64,000 nucleotides of DNA from Cohnella caldifontis (lineage in GTDB: Bacteria; Bacillota; Bacilli; Paenibacillales; Paenibacillaceae). Below, one piece after another: positions 1 to 7,361 of this stretch. The notes below the pieces were generated by a model. That model made no database searches. It saw only the letters and a program-made list of their open reading frames with translations, and had not been told where the DNA came from. Numbering within the stretch: the stretch's first letter is position 1; the number at the start of each line of letters is the position of its first letter. The DNA lies in contig NZ_JAQZSJ010000002.1 in the NCBI RefSeq assembly GCF_029360585.1, forward strand, positions 1 to 64,000. Reading direction: 5' to 3'. Made by a program: the position numbers and the translations under genes.

Positions 1-31
1 AATCCTTGCTGCTACTGCATTTTTCAATTGT

Positions 32-475
32 TCAGCAAGCCCTAATTAATATTATTAACATTCCGAAAATTGTCCAAAGTTTATCATTATTTGAAACACA
101 ATCTTTTTTCTTAAGTATGTACTTTCTTTTAATTTTGGATCTAATCCAGAAAAGAATAAGATAAATAATAAATGACGGAACAATAATAATTACCATCATG
201 AAGAGGTACATTGATACTGTTAGAGTGGCTGGAGCAAGTATCGTTGACAAATTCAGTTCTACAAACTTATATGGCAAGTGGTAATGCGCCTTGTACCCAA
301 CCTCAAAGAAAAAGCCGTTCACATAACCTAGTAAAGTTAGATAAGGAATTAATAATGACGGGTTTATTGTAACCTTAGTTCCCGTTTTATCATTATTCTC
401 ATTTGCATTAATTTCTAGAGTACTCCGTTCTTTATCAAAAGACTTTTTCGAAATTATTTGAGTTCTTGATTTCAT
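32..475 (-). CDS. Small membrane protein of unknown function, probable integron cassette gene
   Basis: Encodes about 147 residues with two strongly hydrophobic stretches (about residues 38-56 and 80-110) and a Lys/Arg-rich segment after the second, so a two-TM inner membrane protein. I recognise no family. The start is the ATG at 475, preceded by AAAGGAGA at good spacing; an upstream in-frame ATG at 514 lacks a site and lies inside the attC-like element. Base composition is far more AT-rich than the genes from 1.8 kb on, which points to transfer. It sits just downstream (same strand) of the attC-like element at 503-663, so it would be the next cassette of an array. The 3' end of that cassette lies outside the window. 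Confidence 0.6.
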   Translation of the reverse strand: MKSRTQIISKKSFDKERSTLEINANENNDKTGTKVTINPSLLIPYLTLLGYVNGFFFEVGYKAHYHLPYKFVELNLSTILAPATLTVSMYLFMMVIIIVPSFIIYLILFWIRSKIKRKYILKKKDCVSNNDKLWTIFGMLIILIRAC

Positions 476-502
476 AATTCTCTCCTTTTCCTCACGAATT
501 TC

Positions 503-663
503 AGATAACCGCATTCACGACGCCCCACCACCTTAAGGACCCGAATGGGTCCGGCCGCGATGCGGTTAGGTGGTGCAGGTGTGTCGCCTGATTAAGTTTC
601 CTCGAAATGCCTCGGGCGACCGAGGGACGGCGAATGCCGGCCCTCGTGAATGCAGTGTTAGAC
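503..663 (-). other. attC-like integron recombination site
   Basis: On the minus strand this 161-bp palindromic element opens with GTCTAAC (663-657, fits the R'' box RYYYAAC) and ends with GTTATCT (509-503, in the R' position). Just inside are perfect 10-bp arms GCATTCACGA and TCGTGAATGC (511-520 and 644-653). Further inside are CACCACCT/AGGTGGTG (526-533, 568-575), the hairpin GGACCC-gaat-GGGTCC (537-552) and CCTCGG-gcga-CCGAGG (610-625). The stop codon of the preceding gene is the TAA within GTCTAAC, as is usual for integron cassettes. The first six bases of that cassette at its other end (TTAGAC at 1523-1518) are what the R'' box needs to pair in a circular cassette. An attC covariance-model search was not possible here. 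Confidence 0.65.
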
Positions 664-1523
664 GAAGGATTGGTGCTTCCTGGGGTAACCCTCAAAGGTA
701 ATTGGTGTTGGATATCCATTGTGCCAATCGAGTTTAATTACTGGAATGCTAGACTCAGCACAGATGTCTAATATGTAATGAAGATATTCTTCAGGAAAAT
801 CCGCCCCTAGAACAATACCTTCCAGAGCACTAATTATAGAAAAGTATTCATACGAACTATCTTTACCAAGTAATACCCAGCGATACTCTAGTTCTGATTG
901 CCAGTCTTTAAGTTTTGTAAAGAAAAGAGCTTTGTGGTTTTTTTCAAAGTATTGTTTTATAAAATCTTCCTCTCCGAGCTTATCTATTAACTTGCAACTT
1001 AATGAGTACTCTTTCATTTTCCCGTCTGGATCTCTATAACGAACAGGTCCCTCATATATTTGACCAATATGATTTACATCGTGATAGATTGAAACTCTAA
1101 GTATATTTTTATTAAATATCAAACAAACGCCAGAATGATTAAATCCATACTGTGCCCACATCCTTGGATGAGAATATCCCCGATAGAAAAATTTACAGCT
1201 TCCATTAATGAATTTCGTAGGGTCGTCTCTTGTAAAGCAAACCACCTTTATTCTTTCTTGTATTTCTTGTTGAATTTTTGTCGCCACATCTGGAATTTCA
1301 GTCTTGTTATAACCACTTATATCATATGAAAATCTCCAGATTTTTGATTCCCGTGGATCATTCGTTCTTAAAAAGGAACTAAATCTCATCATATTTGATG
1401 ACAGAATATGATCAATGGCTACATCAAGTGTAGTATAGTGATATAAATATTTATCAGGATCATTAAAATTTATGCGAAAAGGTTTGTACAAATTTTCACC
1501 CCCAATACCAATCTTTCGTCTAA
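509..1523 (-). mobile_element. Putative integron gene cassette (gene plus attC)
   Basis: A 1015-bp unit on the minus strand runs from TTAGACG at 1523, just after the G of GTTAGAC (1524-1518), through one gene (1491-658), to the G of the terminal GTTATCT box at 509. The two ends carry related sequence in inverted orientation: 17 bases at 658-674 match the complement of 1506-1522 with one mismatch. One gene, almost no 5' leader, stop codon in the attC and unusual base composition are the textbook form of an integron cassette. No integrase gene is visible; the neighbour at 1813 is an efflux gene, so this would be an integrase-less (CALIN-type) array or the end of one. Confidence 0.6.
658..1491 (-). 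CDS. DUF2971-like protein, probable integron cassette gene
   Basis: 277 residues. The N-terminal region has the pattern Y-H-Y-T-T followed by a hydrophobic helix, then R-F-S-S and N-D-P-R-E, which I associate with the DUF2971 family (biochemical role unknown). A later stretch, E-Y-R-W-V-L-L, also fits. No signal peptide or membrane segment, so cytoplasmic. The start is TTG at 1491 with a GGGGGTGA site seven bases upstream. The stop codon TAA is embedded in the R'' box of the attC-like site. AT-rich compared with the chromosome beyond 1.8 kb. DUF2971 proteins turn up in accessory and defence-rich regions, but nothing here fixes a function. Confidence 0.7.
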   Translation of the reverse strand: MYKPFRINFNDPDKYLYHYTTLDVAIDHILSSNMMRFSSFLRTNDPRESKIWRFSYDISGYNKTEIPDVATKIQQEIQERIKVVCFTRDDPTKFINGSCKFFYRGYSHPRMWAQYGFNHSGVCLIFNKNILRVSIYHDVNHIGQIYEGPVRYRDPDGKMKEYSLSCKLIDKLGEEDFIKQYFEKNHKALFFTKLKDWQSELEYRWVLLGKDSSYEYFSIISALEGIVLGADFPEEYLHYILDICAESSIPVIKLDWHNGYPTPITFEGYPRKHQSFV

Positions 1524-1583
1524 CTGCTTTTCTGCGAATATGTTTCGTATTACAGAGATATAAAACATATAATGCGAAAGTTG

Positions 1584-1617
1584 TTCGTGATAAAGTCTTT
1601 CTTACTTATATCACGAA
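1584..1617. repeat. 9-bp inverted repeat upstream of the cassette
   Basis: Perfect arms TTCGTGATA (1584-1592) and TATCACGAA (1609-1617) with a 16-bp gap. The region 1525-1812 has no credible gene; it is AT-rich up to about 1700. The repeat lies where the cassette promoter would be expected, so it could be an operator, or one arm of another decayed recombination site. Neither is proven. Confidence 0.4.
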
Positions 1618-1772
1618 TTCGGCAAATATCCTGTTTTTTCCTCTTTTTGATGTCGAGATACAAATCACACTTCGATTCACCAATCTCCATCACTGACTGC
1701 CACTAGGTGAATGCCCGTTGTAGGCAATACCGTTCACAATATCGACGTTAGCTCCGATACTGCCATCCCAAT

Positions 1773-1803
1773 TGAAATAGAAGCCGCCTGCGAAGAAGCG
1801 GCT
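1773..1803 (-). terminator. Possible terminator of the RND pump gene
   Basis: Read on the minus strand, a stem AGCCGC/GCGGCT (1782-1787 and 1798-1803) with a 10-base loop follows the efflux gene stop and is followed by CTTCTATTTC. The T-run is poor, so the call is tentative. Confidence 0.4.
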
Positions 1804-1812
1804 CCTCCTCCC

Positions 1813-4800
1813 TTACGCCTCCTCATACACCTGCTTTTTCCTGCCCAACTTCGACAGCGTCTCGTACACGATCGGCACGATCACGAGGGTCAGCAGCGTG
1901 GAGCTAATCAGGCCTCCGATGACCGTCACTCCGAGGCCGCGGGAAATGATGCCTGCTCCTTCAAGGCCGAATGCCAGAGGCAGCAAGGCGCCGATCGTGG
2001 CGAGCGCGGTCATGAGAATCGGTCGGAGCCGGGTGGCGCCGGCCTCCAGCAGCGCTTCGCGCGTGGACATTCCTTCCCGTTCTTTATGAATGACGCGGTC
2101 GATCAGCACGATCGCGTTCGTGACGACGATGCCGATCAGCATCAGGGCGCCCATCAACGCCGATACACTAAGCGTTTCGCCGGCAATCCAGAGTGCGACG
2201 AGACCGCCGATAATCGCGAACGGCAAGGAGAACATGACGGCGAACGGCTTCAGCGCGCCGCCGAACGTCAGGACGAGCACCAGGTAGACGATCGCGATCG
2301 CCGCGGCCATCGCAAGGCCGAGTTGGGTAAACGTATCGTTCATCTGTTCGGTGACGCCGCCCGCCTTGACTTCCACGCCTGCCGGCTTTTGAATCCGGTC
2401 CACCTTGTCCAAGAAATCGGAGGAAGCTTTTGCCACGTCTTTGACCGTGACGTCTCCGTTGACGGTCACGACCATTCGCCCGCCTTCGCGGTTGATGCTG
2501 TTCGAAGAAGTGCCTTCTTCGATCCGGGCGACGTCGCCGATTCGAACCTTCATGCCGAGCGGCGAGTCGATCGTTTCATTTTCGATATCCGTTATCGTTT
2601 GATAAGCCGTCGTGTCGGTTTCCACGTAAACGTTATAAGCCTGTTCATCGACTTGCACCTTGGTCAAAACGGGACGCGTGCGGGCGGGACTCAGCTTCAT
2701 CGCGATCTGACCCGCGGTGAGGCCATATCGGCTAAGCTTTGCTTGGTCCACCGCGATCGTGTATTGGCCGTACGTTTTGGACAAGCTCGTTTTCACGTTT
2801 TGGAACGTGCTCTCTCCGGCCATCTGTTTTGCGATTTCATCCGCGACCGGCTTGATCTGCTCCAAGCTGTCTCCGTATATGCTCAGGCTGAATTTGCTGC
2901 CGCCGACGCCCCCTGCTCCCATGTCCATCGGGGCCCATTCTCCGACCGGAACGATTTCCTTCAACCGGGCAAGCAAGTCATCCTTCTTTCGTTCGAAGTT
3001 TTGTGTCTCGTCCCTGTACTGCAAAAAGAATAACCCCGATTTGGAACTGCCGGGCTGCAGCGGATTGGAGCCGCCGATCGAATACTGCAGGTTCACGAGA
3101 TCGGGATCCTTCGCTTCGAGCAACGCCTTCTCCACCGTAAGCGCGCGCTGCTCAACGTCCTCGAGGCGATCCCCCGGCTCCGGCGTGTACGTGATCATCG
3201 CGTTTTTCTGCTCTTCTTCCGGCAGGAAGCTGGAACCGATCAGCGGCACCAGCGCGAAGCTGCCGAACAGGAGCACGACGGCCAAGCCGAATGTGACGAT
3301 TTTGTGGTTCAGCGCGCCGTTCAGCACCCAGCGATAGCCGGAGGACAGCGCGCTGCGTTTCTCCTCGCGGCTATGTCGCTTGCGTTCCGGAATTCCGGAA
3401 CGGAATAGAAGATGCGCAAGCATCGGCACGATCGTCACGGCCACGACCAGCGAAGCCAACAGCGCAAACACGATCGTCAGCGCGAAGGGCAGGAACAGTT
3501 GGCCGACCATACCCGTAACGAGACCAAGCGGCAGGAACACCGCGATCGTCACGATGGTGGAAGACAGGATCGGCAGGACCATTTCCCGAGTCGCTTCGAT
3601 GAACAGCGCTTTCCCTTTCAGCGGGTCATCCTTAAGCGACAATCTTCGGTAAATGTTCTCGATCACGACGATGGAATCGTCGACCACCCGGCCGATCGCG
3701 ACCGTCATCGCGCCCAGCGTCATGATGTTCAGCGTGATGTCGAACTGGCGGAGCAACAGTACAGCGATGATCAGCGAAAGCGGAATGGACACGATGGAGA
3801 TGAGCGTCGTACGCAGATTCCGCAGGAACAGCAGGATGACGATGACGGCGAACACGGCGCCGTACAGCGCTTTTTCCAGCATCGTCTGAACCGATTTCTC
3901 GATCGGCTGCCCTTGGTCGAACATGACGTCGAGCTTCAAGCCTTCGTACTTCTGTTCGAAGGACCGAATCTGGTCCTTCACGGCGTTGACGACATCCACC
4001 GTGTTCGCGTCGTTGTCCTTTACGATCTGGATGCCGATCGAATCCCGGCCGTTCGTGCGGGAGATCGATTCGGCCTGGCCGGCCAGCTCGATCGCGGCGA
4101 TGTCGCTCAGCTTCACGGTCGGCAAGCCGGCCGAAGGCTGCGGAACCGCCGGTTGCGCGGACGGCGCGGCATTCGGCTGCCCTGCCGTACCTGCTGCACC
4201 CGCAGCCCCCGTCACACCTGGCGCTCCGGACGCACCTGGCACAGTCGCCCCGGGCGCGCTTGGAGCAGCCGCTCCAGCCGCCCCAGGCGCGTTGGTTGGG
4301 CCGGCCGCCGAGGGAACGATCGGAATCTCGAGGTTTCTCAGATCGTCCAGCGTCGTCACTTTGCCGTCCACCACGACCGACTTCTCCGTCTTTCCGATTT
4401 CGAACAAGCCGAGCGGAGCCTTGACCGCCGAGCCCTGGATGACGCCTTTGACCGTATCCTCGGTCAGTCCGAGCGCCGCCATCTTCGCACGGTCGTACGT
4501 CAACCGGACTTCCTGCACGAACTGCCCGGCGACCTGAACGGAGGCCACGCCCCCGATTCCTTGAAAAGCCGGTACGAGGTCATCCGACACGACGCGGGTG
4601 AGCGCCTCCAGATTTTGATTCTTCGCGTCGCTGACGCTGATCGAGATCACCGGGAACGAATTGACCGAAAACTTCGAAATCGACGGGCTCTGGGCTCCTT
4701 CCGGAAGCTTGACGTCCGCCGCCGCTTCCCGAACCTCGGAAACGGCTTTGTCCATGTCCTGGCCGTAATCGAATTCCAGCATGATGTTAGAGGCGCTTTC

Positions 4801-5058
4801 CATGGACGTGGAGGTGATATTCTTGATCGACGATACGCTTTTGAGCCGCTGTTCGAGCGGTTCCGTCACGTCGGCCACGACCCCTTCCGGCGCCGCGCCG
4901 GGAACGATCGTGGTGACGGACAAATAAGGCAGCGACAAGTTAGGCAGGCTCTCCTGCTTCATGTTCAGGCCGGAATAAAGCCCGGCGGCCGTCACGATGA
5001 AGGTGATCATCCAAAGCGCGAATTTGTTGTCGAGCGAAAACTTGATGATGCTTCTCAC
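1813..5058 (-). CDS. RND family efflux pump (AcrB/SwrC-like) with collagen-like insert
   Basis: About 1081 residues, an inner-membrane proton-driven RND exporter. It shows the 12-TM layout with two large extracytoplasmic loops, the N-terminal pattern S-I-I-K-F-S-L-D-N-K-F-A-L-W typical of Firmicutes SwrC-like pumps, and the proton-relay pair in G-R-V-V-D-D-S-I-V-V (Asp-Asp near residue 459). The start is taken as GTG 5058 because AAAGGA lies eight bases upstream; ATG 5067 has its AGG directly abutting and is less likely. Longer readings back to 5415 cross a terminator and another gene. Oddity: residues about 247-310 are a Gly/Ala/Pro-rich tract with seven G-X-Y triplets, absent from standard members. 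No membrane fusion protein gene is adjacent. Confidence 0.9.
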   Translation of the reverse strand: MRSIIKFSLDNKFALWMITFIVTAAGLYSGLNMKQESLPNLSLPYLSVTTIVPGAAPEGVVADVTEPLEQRLKSVSSIKNITSTSMESASNIMLEFDYGQDMDKAVSEVREAAADVKLPEGAQSPSISKFSVNSFPVISISVSDAKNQNLEALTRVVSDDLVPAFQGIGGVASVQVAGQFVQEVRLTYDRAKMAALGLTEDTVKGVIQGSAVKAPLGLFEIGKTEKSVVVDGKVTTLDDLRNLEIPIVPSAAGPTNAPGAAGAAAPSAPGATVPGASGAPGVTGAAGAAGTAGQPNAAPSAQPAVPQPSAGLPTVKLSDIAAIELAGQAESISRTNGRDSIGIQIVKDNDANTVDVVNAVKDQIRSFEQKYEGLKLDVMFDQGQPIEKSVQTMLEKALYGAVFAVIVILLFLRNLRTTLISIVSIPLSLIIAVLLLRQFDITLNIMTLGAMTVAIGRVVDDSIVVIENIYRRLSLKDDPLKGKALFIEATREMVLPILSSTIVTIAVFLPLGLVTGMVGQLFLPFALTIVFALLASLVVAVTIVPMLAHLLFRSGIPERKRHSREEKRSALSSGYRWVLNGALNHKIVTFGLAVVLLFGSFALVPLIGSSFLPEEEQKNAMITYTPEPGDRLEDVEQRALTVEKALLEAKDPDLVNLQYSIGGSNPLQPGSSKSGLFFLQYRDETQNFERKKDDLLARLKEIVPVGEWAPMDMGAGGVGGSKFSLSIYGDSLEQIKPVADEIAKQMAGESTFQNVKTSLSKTYGQYTIAVDQAKLSRYGLTAGQIAMKLSPARTRPVLTKVQVDEQAYNVYVETDTTAYQTITDIENETIDSPLGMKVRIGDVARIEEGTSSNSINREGGRMVVTVNGDVTVKDVAKASSDFLDKVDRIQKPAGVEVKAGGVTEQMNDTFTQLGLAMAAAIAIVYLVLVLTFGGALKPFAVMFSLPFAIIGGLVALWIAGETLSVSALMGALMLIGIVVTNAIVLIDRVIHKEREGMSTREALLEAGATRLRPILMTALATIGALLPLAFGLEGAGIISRGLGVTVIGGLISSTLLTLVIVPIVYETLSKLGRKKQVYEEA

Positions 5059-5102
5059 GCTCTCCATCCTTTCGTTTGCCGAATCGCGTCCACTCTCCCG
5101 TA

Positions 5103-5138
5103 ACGAAAAAAAGAACGGGAAAACGCTCCCCGTTCTTT
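5103..5138 (-). terminator. Rho-independent terminator after the 54-residue gene
   Basis: Stem AAAGAACGGG (5110-5119) with CCCGTTCTTT (5129-5138). On the minus strand it is followed by a run of T (5109-5106). It ends the transcript of the small gene at 5151 before the RND gene begins. Confidence 0.85.
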
Positions 5139-5150
5139 CGCTTGCCTGCC

Positions 5151-5315
5151 TTAAACGTCGCAGGATTTCCAATCGGTCGGTTCCCCGGAATCGGGGCACG
5201 CCTGGAAAATCTGCCCTTTGTCGTACTTGATTTTGCGTCCGGTCACCGTCTCGTATACGCCGGAACGCGGAACCCGGTCGCCGGTAGCGTGTCGGGTCGG
5301 CTCGGGTGTCGTCAT
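5151..5315 (-). CDS. Small 54-residue protein, YjzC-like
   Basis: A short gene with ATG at 5315, a GGGAGG site ten bases upstream, TAA at 5151, and a strong terminator just after. The product has G-D-R-V-P-R-S-G-V-Y near residue 12, then T-G-R-K-I, G-Q-I-F, C-P-D and D-W-K near the end. The spacing of G..vP..GvY, a Gly-x-x-Phe and a terminal Trp-Lys resembles small YjzC-type or rubredoxin-like Firmicute proteins of unknown role. Two Cys residues (near 41 and 52) are too few for a normal zinc site. It lies 89 bp after the EamA gene, likely the last gene of that operon. Real because of site, terminator and pattern; function unknown. Confidence 0.65.
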   Translation of the reverse strand: MTTPEPTRHATGDRVPRSGVYETVTGRKIKYDKGQIFQACPDSGEPTDWKSCDV

Positions 5316-5404
5316 GGCGGGTCGCCCTCCCGGGAAGGAATGGTACGATCGTAGCTTGTTCCATTTCCTCCCTGCTTATTCGCCGCCGCGGCACCCGAAC
5401 CGGC

Positions 5405-6304
5405 TTAAGCTCCAACCTCCGCTTTCCGGAGTTGCTTGGGCTTGAGATTGGCGATGGTGACGCCGGCCAAGATCAGGATTCCTCCCCCGATCTGGGCGGC
5501 CCGAATCGGATCCCCAAGCACGAGGTAGCCGACCACGATGGCGATGAACGGCGGAATGTTCATGAACATCGCGCTGGCAGACGGACCGACGACGGCGATC
5601 CCCTGATTCCACCAGAACCCCGCCAAGCCTTGGCCGATAACGGCGACGCCGACGAGCAGCACCCAAGTCAGAACATGATGGCTCCAGTGGAAATTGCCTT
5701 GGAAAGCTTCGACGCCGACTGCCGGCGCCATCAGCACCGTGCCGATCACCGTCGAGTAGATCGTGACCTCGTAGGAGGAGAGCGCGTTCGTCAACTGCCG
5801 GATGAAGAGCAGGCTGACGGACATCCCGAGCATGGCGAGCAGCAAATAGACGTCTCCTGCGGACGCGCCGAACGACTTGCCTCCGTACAGCACGATGCCG
5901 GCGACACCGATCAGCGCGAGGATCGCGCCGGCGAGCTTAAGCGGCGTGACGGTTTCTTTCAGGAACACGCGCGACAGCAGCGTCGTCGCGATCGGCGCCA
6001 GCGCCACGATCAGCGAGGCGTTGCCCGCCGTCGAATCTTCCAGTCCCTTGAAGTAGAACAGCTGGTTGATCAACGTTCCGAAAATGCCGGCAAACAGCAG
6101 CAGGCCCCACTCCCGGGGCGTCGGTTTCCGAAGGGATTTATGGATCGCAGCCACGGACAGCAGGAAAAGCGACATGACAACCAATCGGGCAAACGACAAC
6201 AGAATGGGCGAAAACTCCCGCAGCATGTAGGCGCTGGCTACGAAATTGCAGCCCCACAGCAGCGACACGCCCCAAAGCTTCCCTATGACGGAACGGTCAG
6301 GCAT
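5405..6304 (-). CDS. EamA/DMT-family transporter
   Basis: 299 residues forming about ten TM helices as two repeated EamA domains (about residues 8-142 and 153-285). The drug/metabolite transporter superfamily exports or imports small metabolites; the substrate cannot be told from sequence. Features seen include W-G-x-N-F near residue 18, R near 39 in helix 2, and Q-L-F-Y-F-K-G-L in the first half. ATG 6304 has GGAGA upstream. It lies 49 bp downstream of the epimerase gene, with which it probably shares a transcript. Confidence 0.88.
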   Translation of the reverse strand: MPDRSVIGKLWGVSLLWGCNFVASAYMLREFSPILLSFARLVVMSLFLLSVAAIHKSLRKPTPREWGLLLFAGIFGTLINQLFYFKGLEDSTAGNASLIVALAPIATTLLSRVFLKETVTPLKLAGAILALIGVAGIVLYGGKSFGASAGDVYLLLAMLGMSVSLLFIRQLTNALSSYEVTIYSTVIGTVLMAPAVGVEAFQGNFHWSHHVLTWVLLVGVAVIGQGLAGFWWNQGIAVVGPSASAMFMNIPPFIAIVVGYLVLGDPIRAAQIGGGILILAGVTIANLKPKQLRKAEVGA

Positions 6305-6353
6305 CTCTCTCCGAGTTCTCCTCTTGTCCTTCGTCTCTATGAATCGGCAACTC

Positions 6354-7199
6354 TTATTTCAGTTCTTCCCGCCACCGGTGCTTCGGCTGCCAGCCGAGCA
6401 GCCGCTTCGCCTTCTCGTTGTTCAGCAGCGTCTCGTATCCGTTAAGGGGCGCGCGAAAATCGGTCGTTTGCGGATAACGGGCGGTCATCAGCTCCCGGCT
6501 CGGGATGTCCATGCTCGTCTCGTCGGAGGCGAGGTTCAAGGCGACGGAACCGAGGCCTTCGGCTTCGATCGCCAGCCGGCACGCTTCCGCCGCGTTCCGC
6601 GTGTCGATATAGCTCCACAGAATGCGTTCGCGTTCTTCCGGCTTATGGATGAAGGACGGAAACCGTTCGTACCAGTCGGGCGGAATCACGTTGCCCAAGC
6701 GAAGCGAAACGATCTGCATGCCCGTCCGGCGATGGAACATGTCGGCCGTCGCTTCGTTCACGACTTTGGACAAGCCGTAGCTGTCTTGCGGAAGCTGCGG
6801 ATGCTCCTCGTCCATCGGCACGTATTGCGGGCCGAACGGATGGATCGCGAAGCAGATCCCGTAGGAAGATTCGCTGGACGCGATGACCGCTTTGCGGATG
6901 CCGAGGCCGGCCGCCGCCTCCAGGACGTTATACGTCGACATGACGTTGTTGCGGAACGTGACTTCCGGCGGAACCATTCCCGCCCTCGGAATCGCCGCCA
7001 TATGAACGACCGCGTCGGCTCCCGCCAGTGCTCCGTACGTTTGGCCCAAATCCTCCAAATCCACGATGAGCGAAGGACAGACCGCCTCATCCGGCTGGCG
7101 CGTATCCACGCTTAACACTTCGTAACCCTGTTCCGCGAAATGCCGGACGACCCAGCGTCCCAGCATGCCGCTGCCGCCCGTGACCACGACTTTTGCCAT
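6354..7199 (-). CDS. NAD(P)-dependent epimerase/dehydratase (extended SDR)
   Basis: 281 residues, cytoplasmic. A Rossmann fold opens the protein with the nucleotide-binding motif T-G-G-S-G-M-L-G (residues 7-14), and the catalytic pair is seen in S-Y-G-L-S-K (Tyr near 140, Lys four on). A Ser-Ser-rich stretch (I-A-S-S-E-S-S-Y-G) supplies the catalytic Ser/Thr. Members oxidise and epimerise or dehydrate nucleotide sugars or related substrates; the substrate is unknown. Start ATG 7199 with GGAGGGAG upstream; a longer reading from 7259 lacks a site. First gene of an operon with the EamA transporter. Confidence 0.88.
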   Translation of the reverse strand: MAKVVVTGGSGMLGRWVVRHFAEQGYEVLSVDTRQPDEAVCPSLIVDLEDLGQTYGALAGADAVVHMAAIPRAGMVPPEVTFRNNVMSTYNVLEAAAGLGIRKAVIASSESSYGICFAIHPFGPQYVPMDEEHPQLPQDSYGLSKVVNEATADMFHRRTGMQIVSLRLGNVIPPDWYERFPSFIHKPEERERILWSYIDTRNAAEACRLAIEAEGLGSVALNLASDETSMDIPSRELMTARYPQTTDFRAPLNGYETLLNNEKAKRLLGWQPKHRWREELK

Positions 7200-7267
7200 T
7201 TCGAAATCTCCCTCCGTGTTGTCTCGATGCGCTGTATACGCGGTAAATCCTTGGTGCAAGCATTATC

Positions 7268-7273
7268 ATTATA
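7268..7273 (-). promoter_or_regulatory. Possible -10 box for the epimerase operon
   Basis: TATAAT on the minus strand, about 70 bp before the epimerase start. The matching -35 region falls in the T-run of the neighbouring terminator and is a poor match, so the call is weak. Confidence 0.35.
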
Positions 7274-7287
7274 GTGCGATCGGAAAA

Positions 7288-7317
7288 TAAAAAACAGCCT
7301 GCGCAAATCGCAGGCTG
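7288..7317 (-). terminator. Terminator of the SLH gene operon
   Basis: Stem CAGCCTGCG (7295-7303), loop CAAAT, CGCAGGCTG (7309-7317), followed on the minus strand by TTTTTTATTTT. It lies 45 bp past the SLH gene stop. Confidence 0.9.
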
Positions 7318-7361
7318 CCGGATCAAGTTTACATAATCATCATTATGTCACATCCATTCTC

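Noticed and set aside
501-719. 72-codon minus-strand frame across the palindromic element
   Set aside because: It lies entirely over the attC-like inverted repeats and the end of the DUF2971 gene, lacks a ribosome binding site, and is explained by the palindrome.
1-1700. Prophage or insertion sequence as source of the AT-rich island
   Set aside because: No transposase, integrase, phage gene or target duplication is visible; the attC features explain the island better.
1711-5103. Long plus-strand frames opposite the first RND gene (for example 1711-3033 and 3412-5103)
   Set aside because: High-GC antisense shadows: arginine/histidine-rich, low complexity, no sites, no family.
5059-5415. N-terminal extension of the RND frame up to 5415
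   Set aside because: Crosses a terminator and the 54-residue gene; the extension has no family similarity, while a proper site is at 5058.
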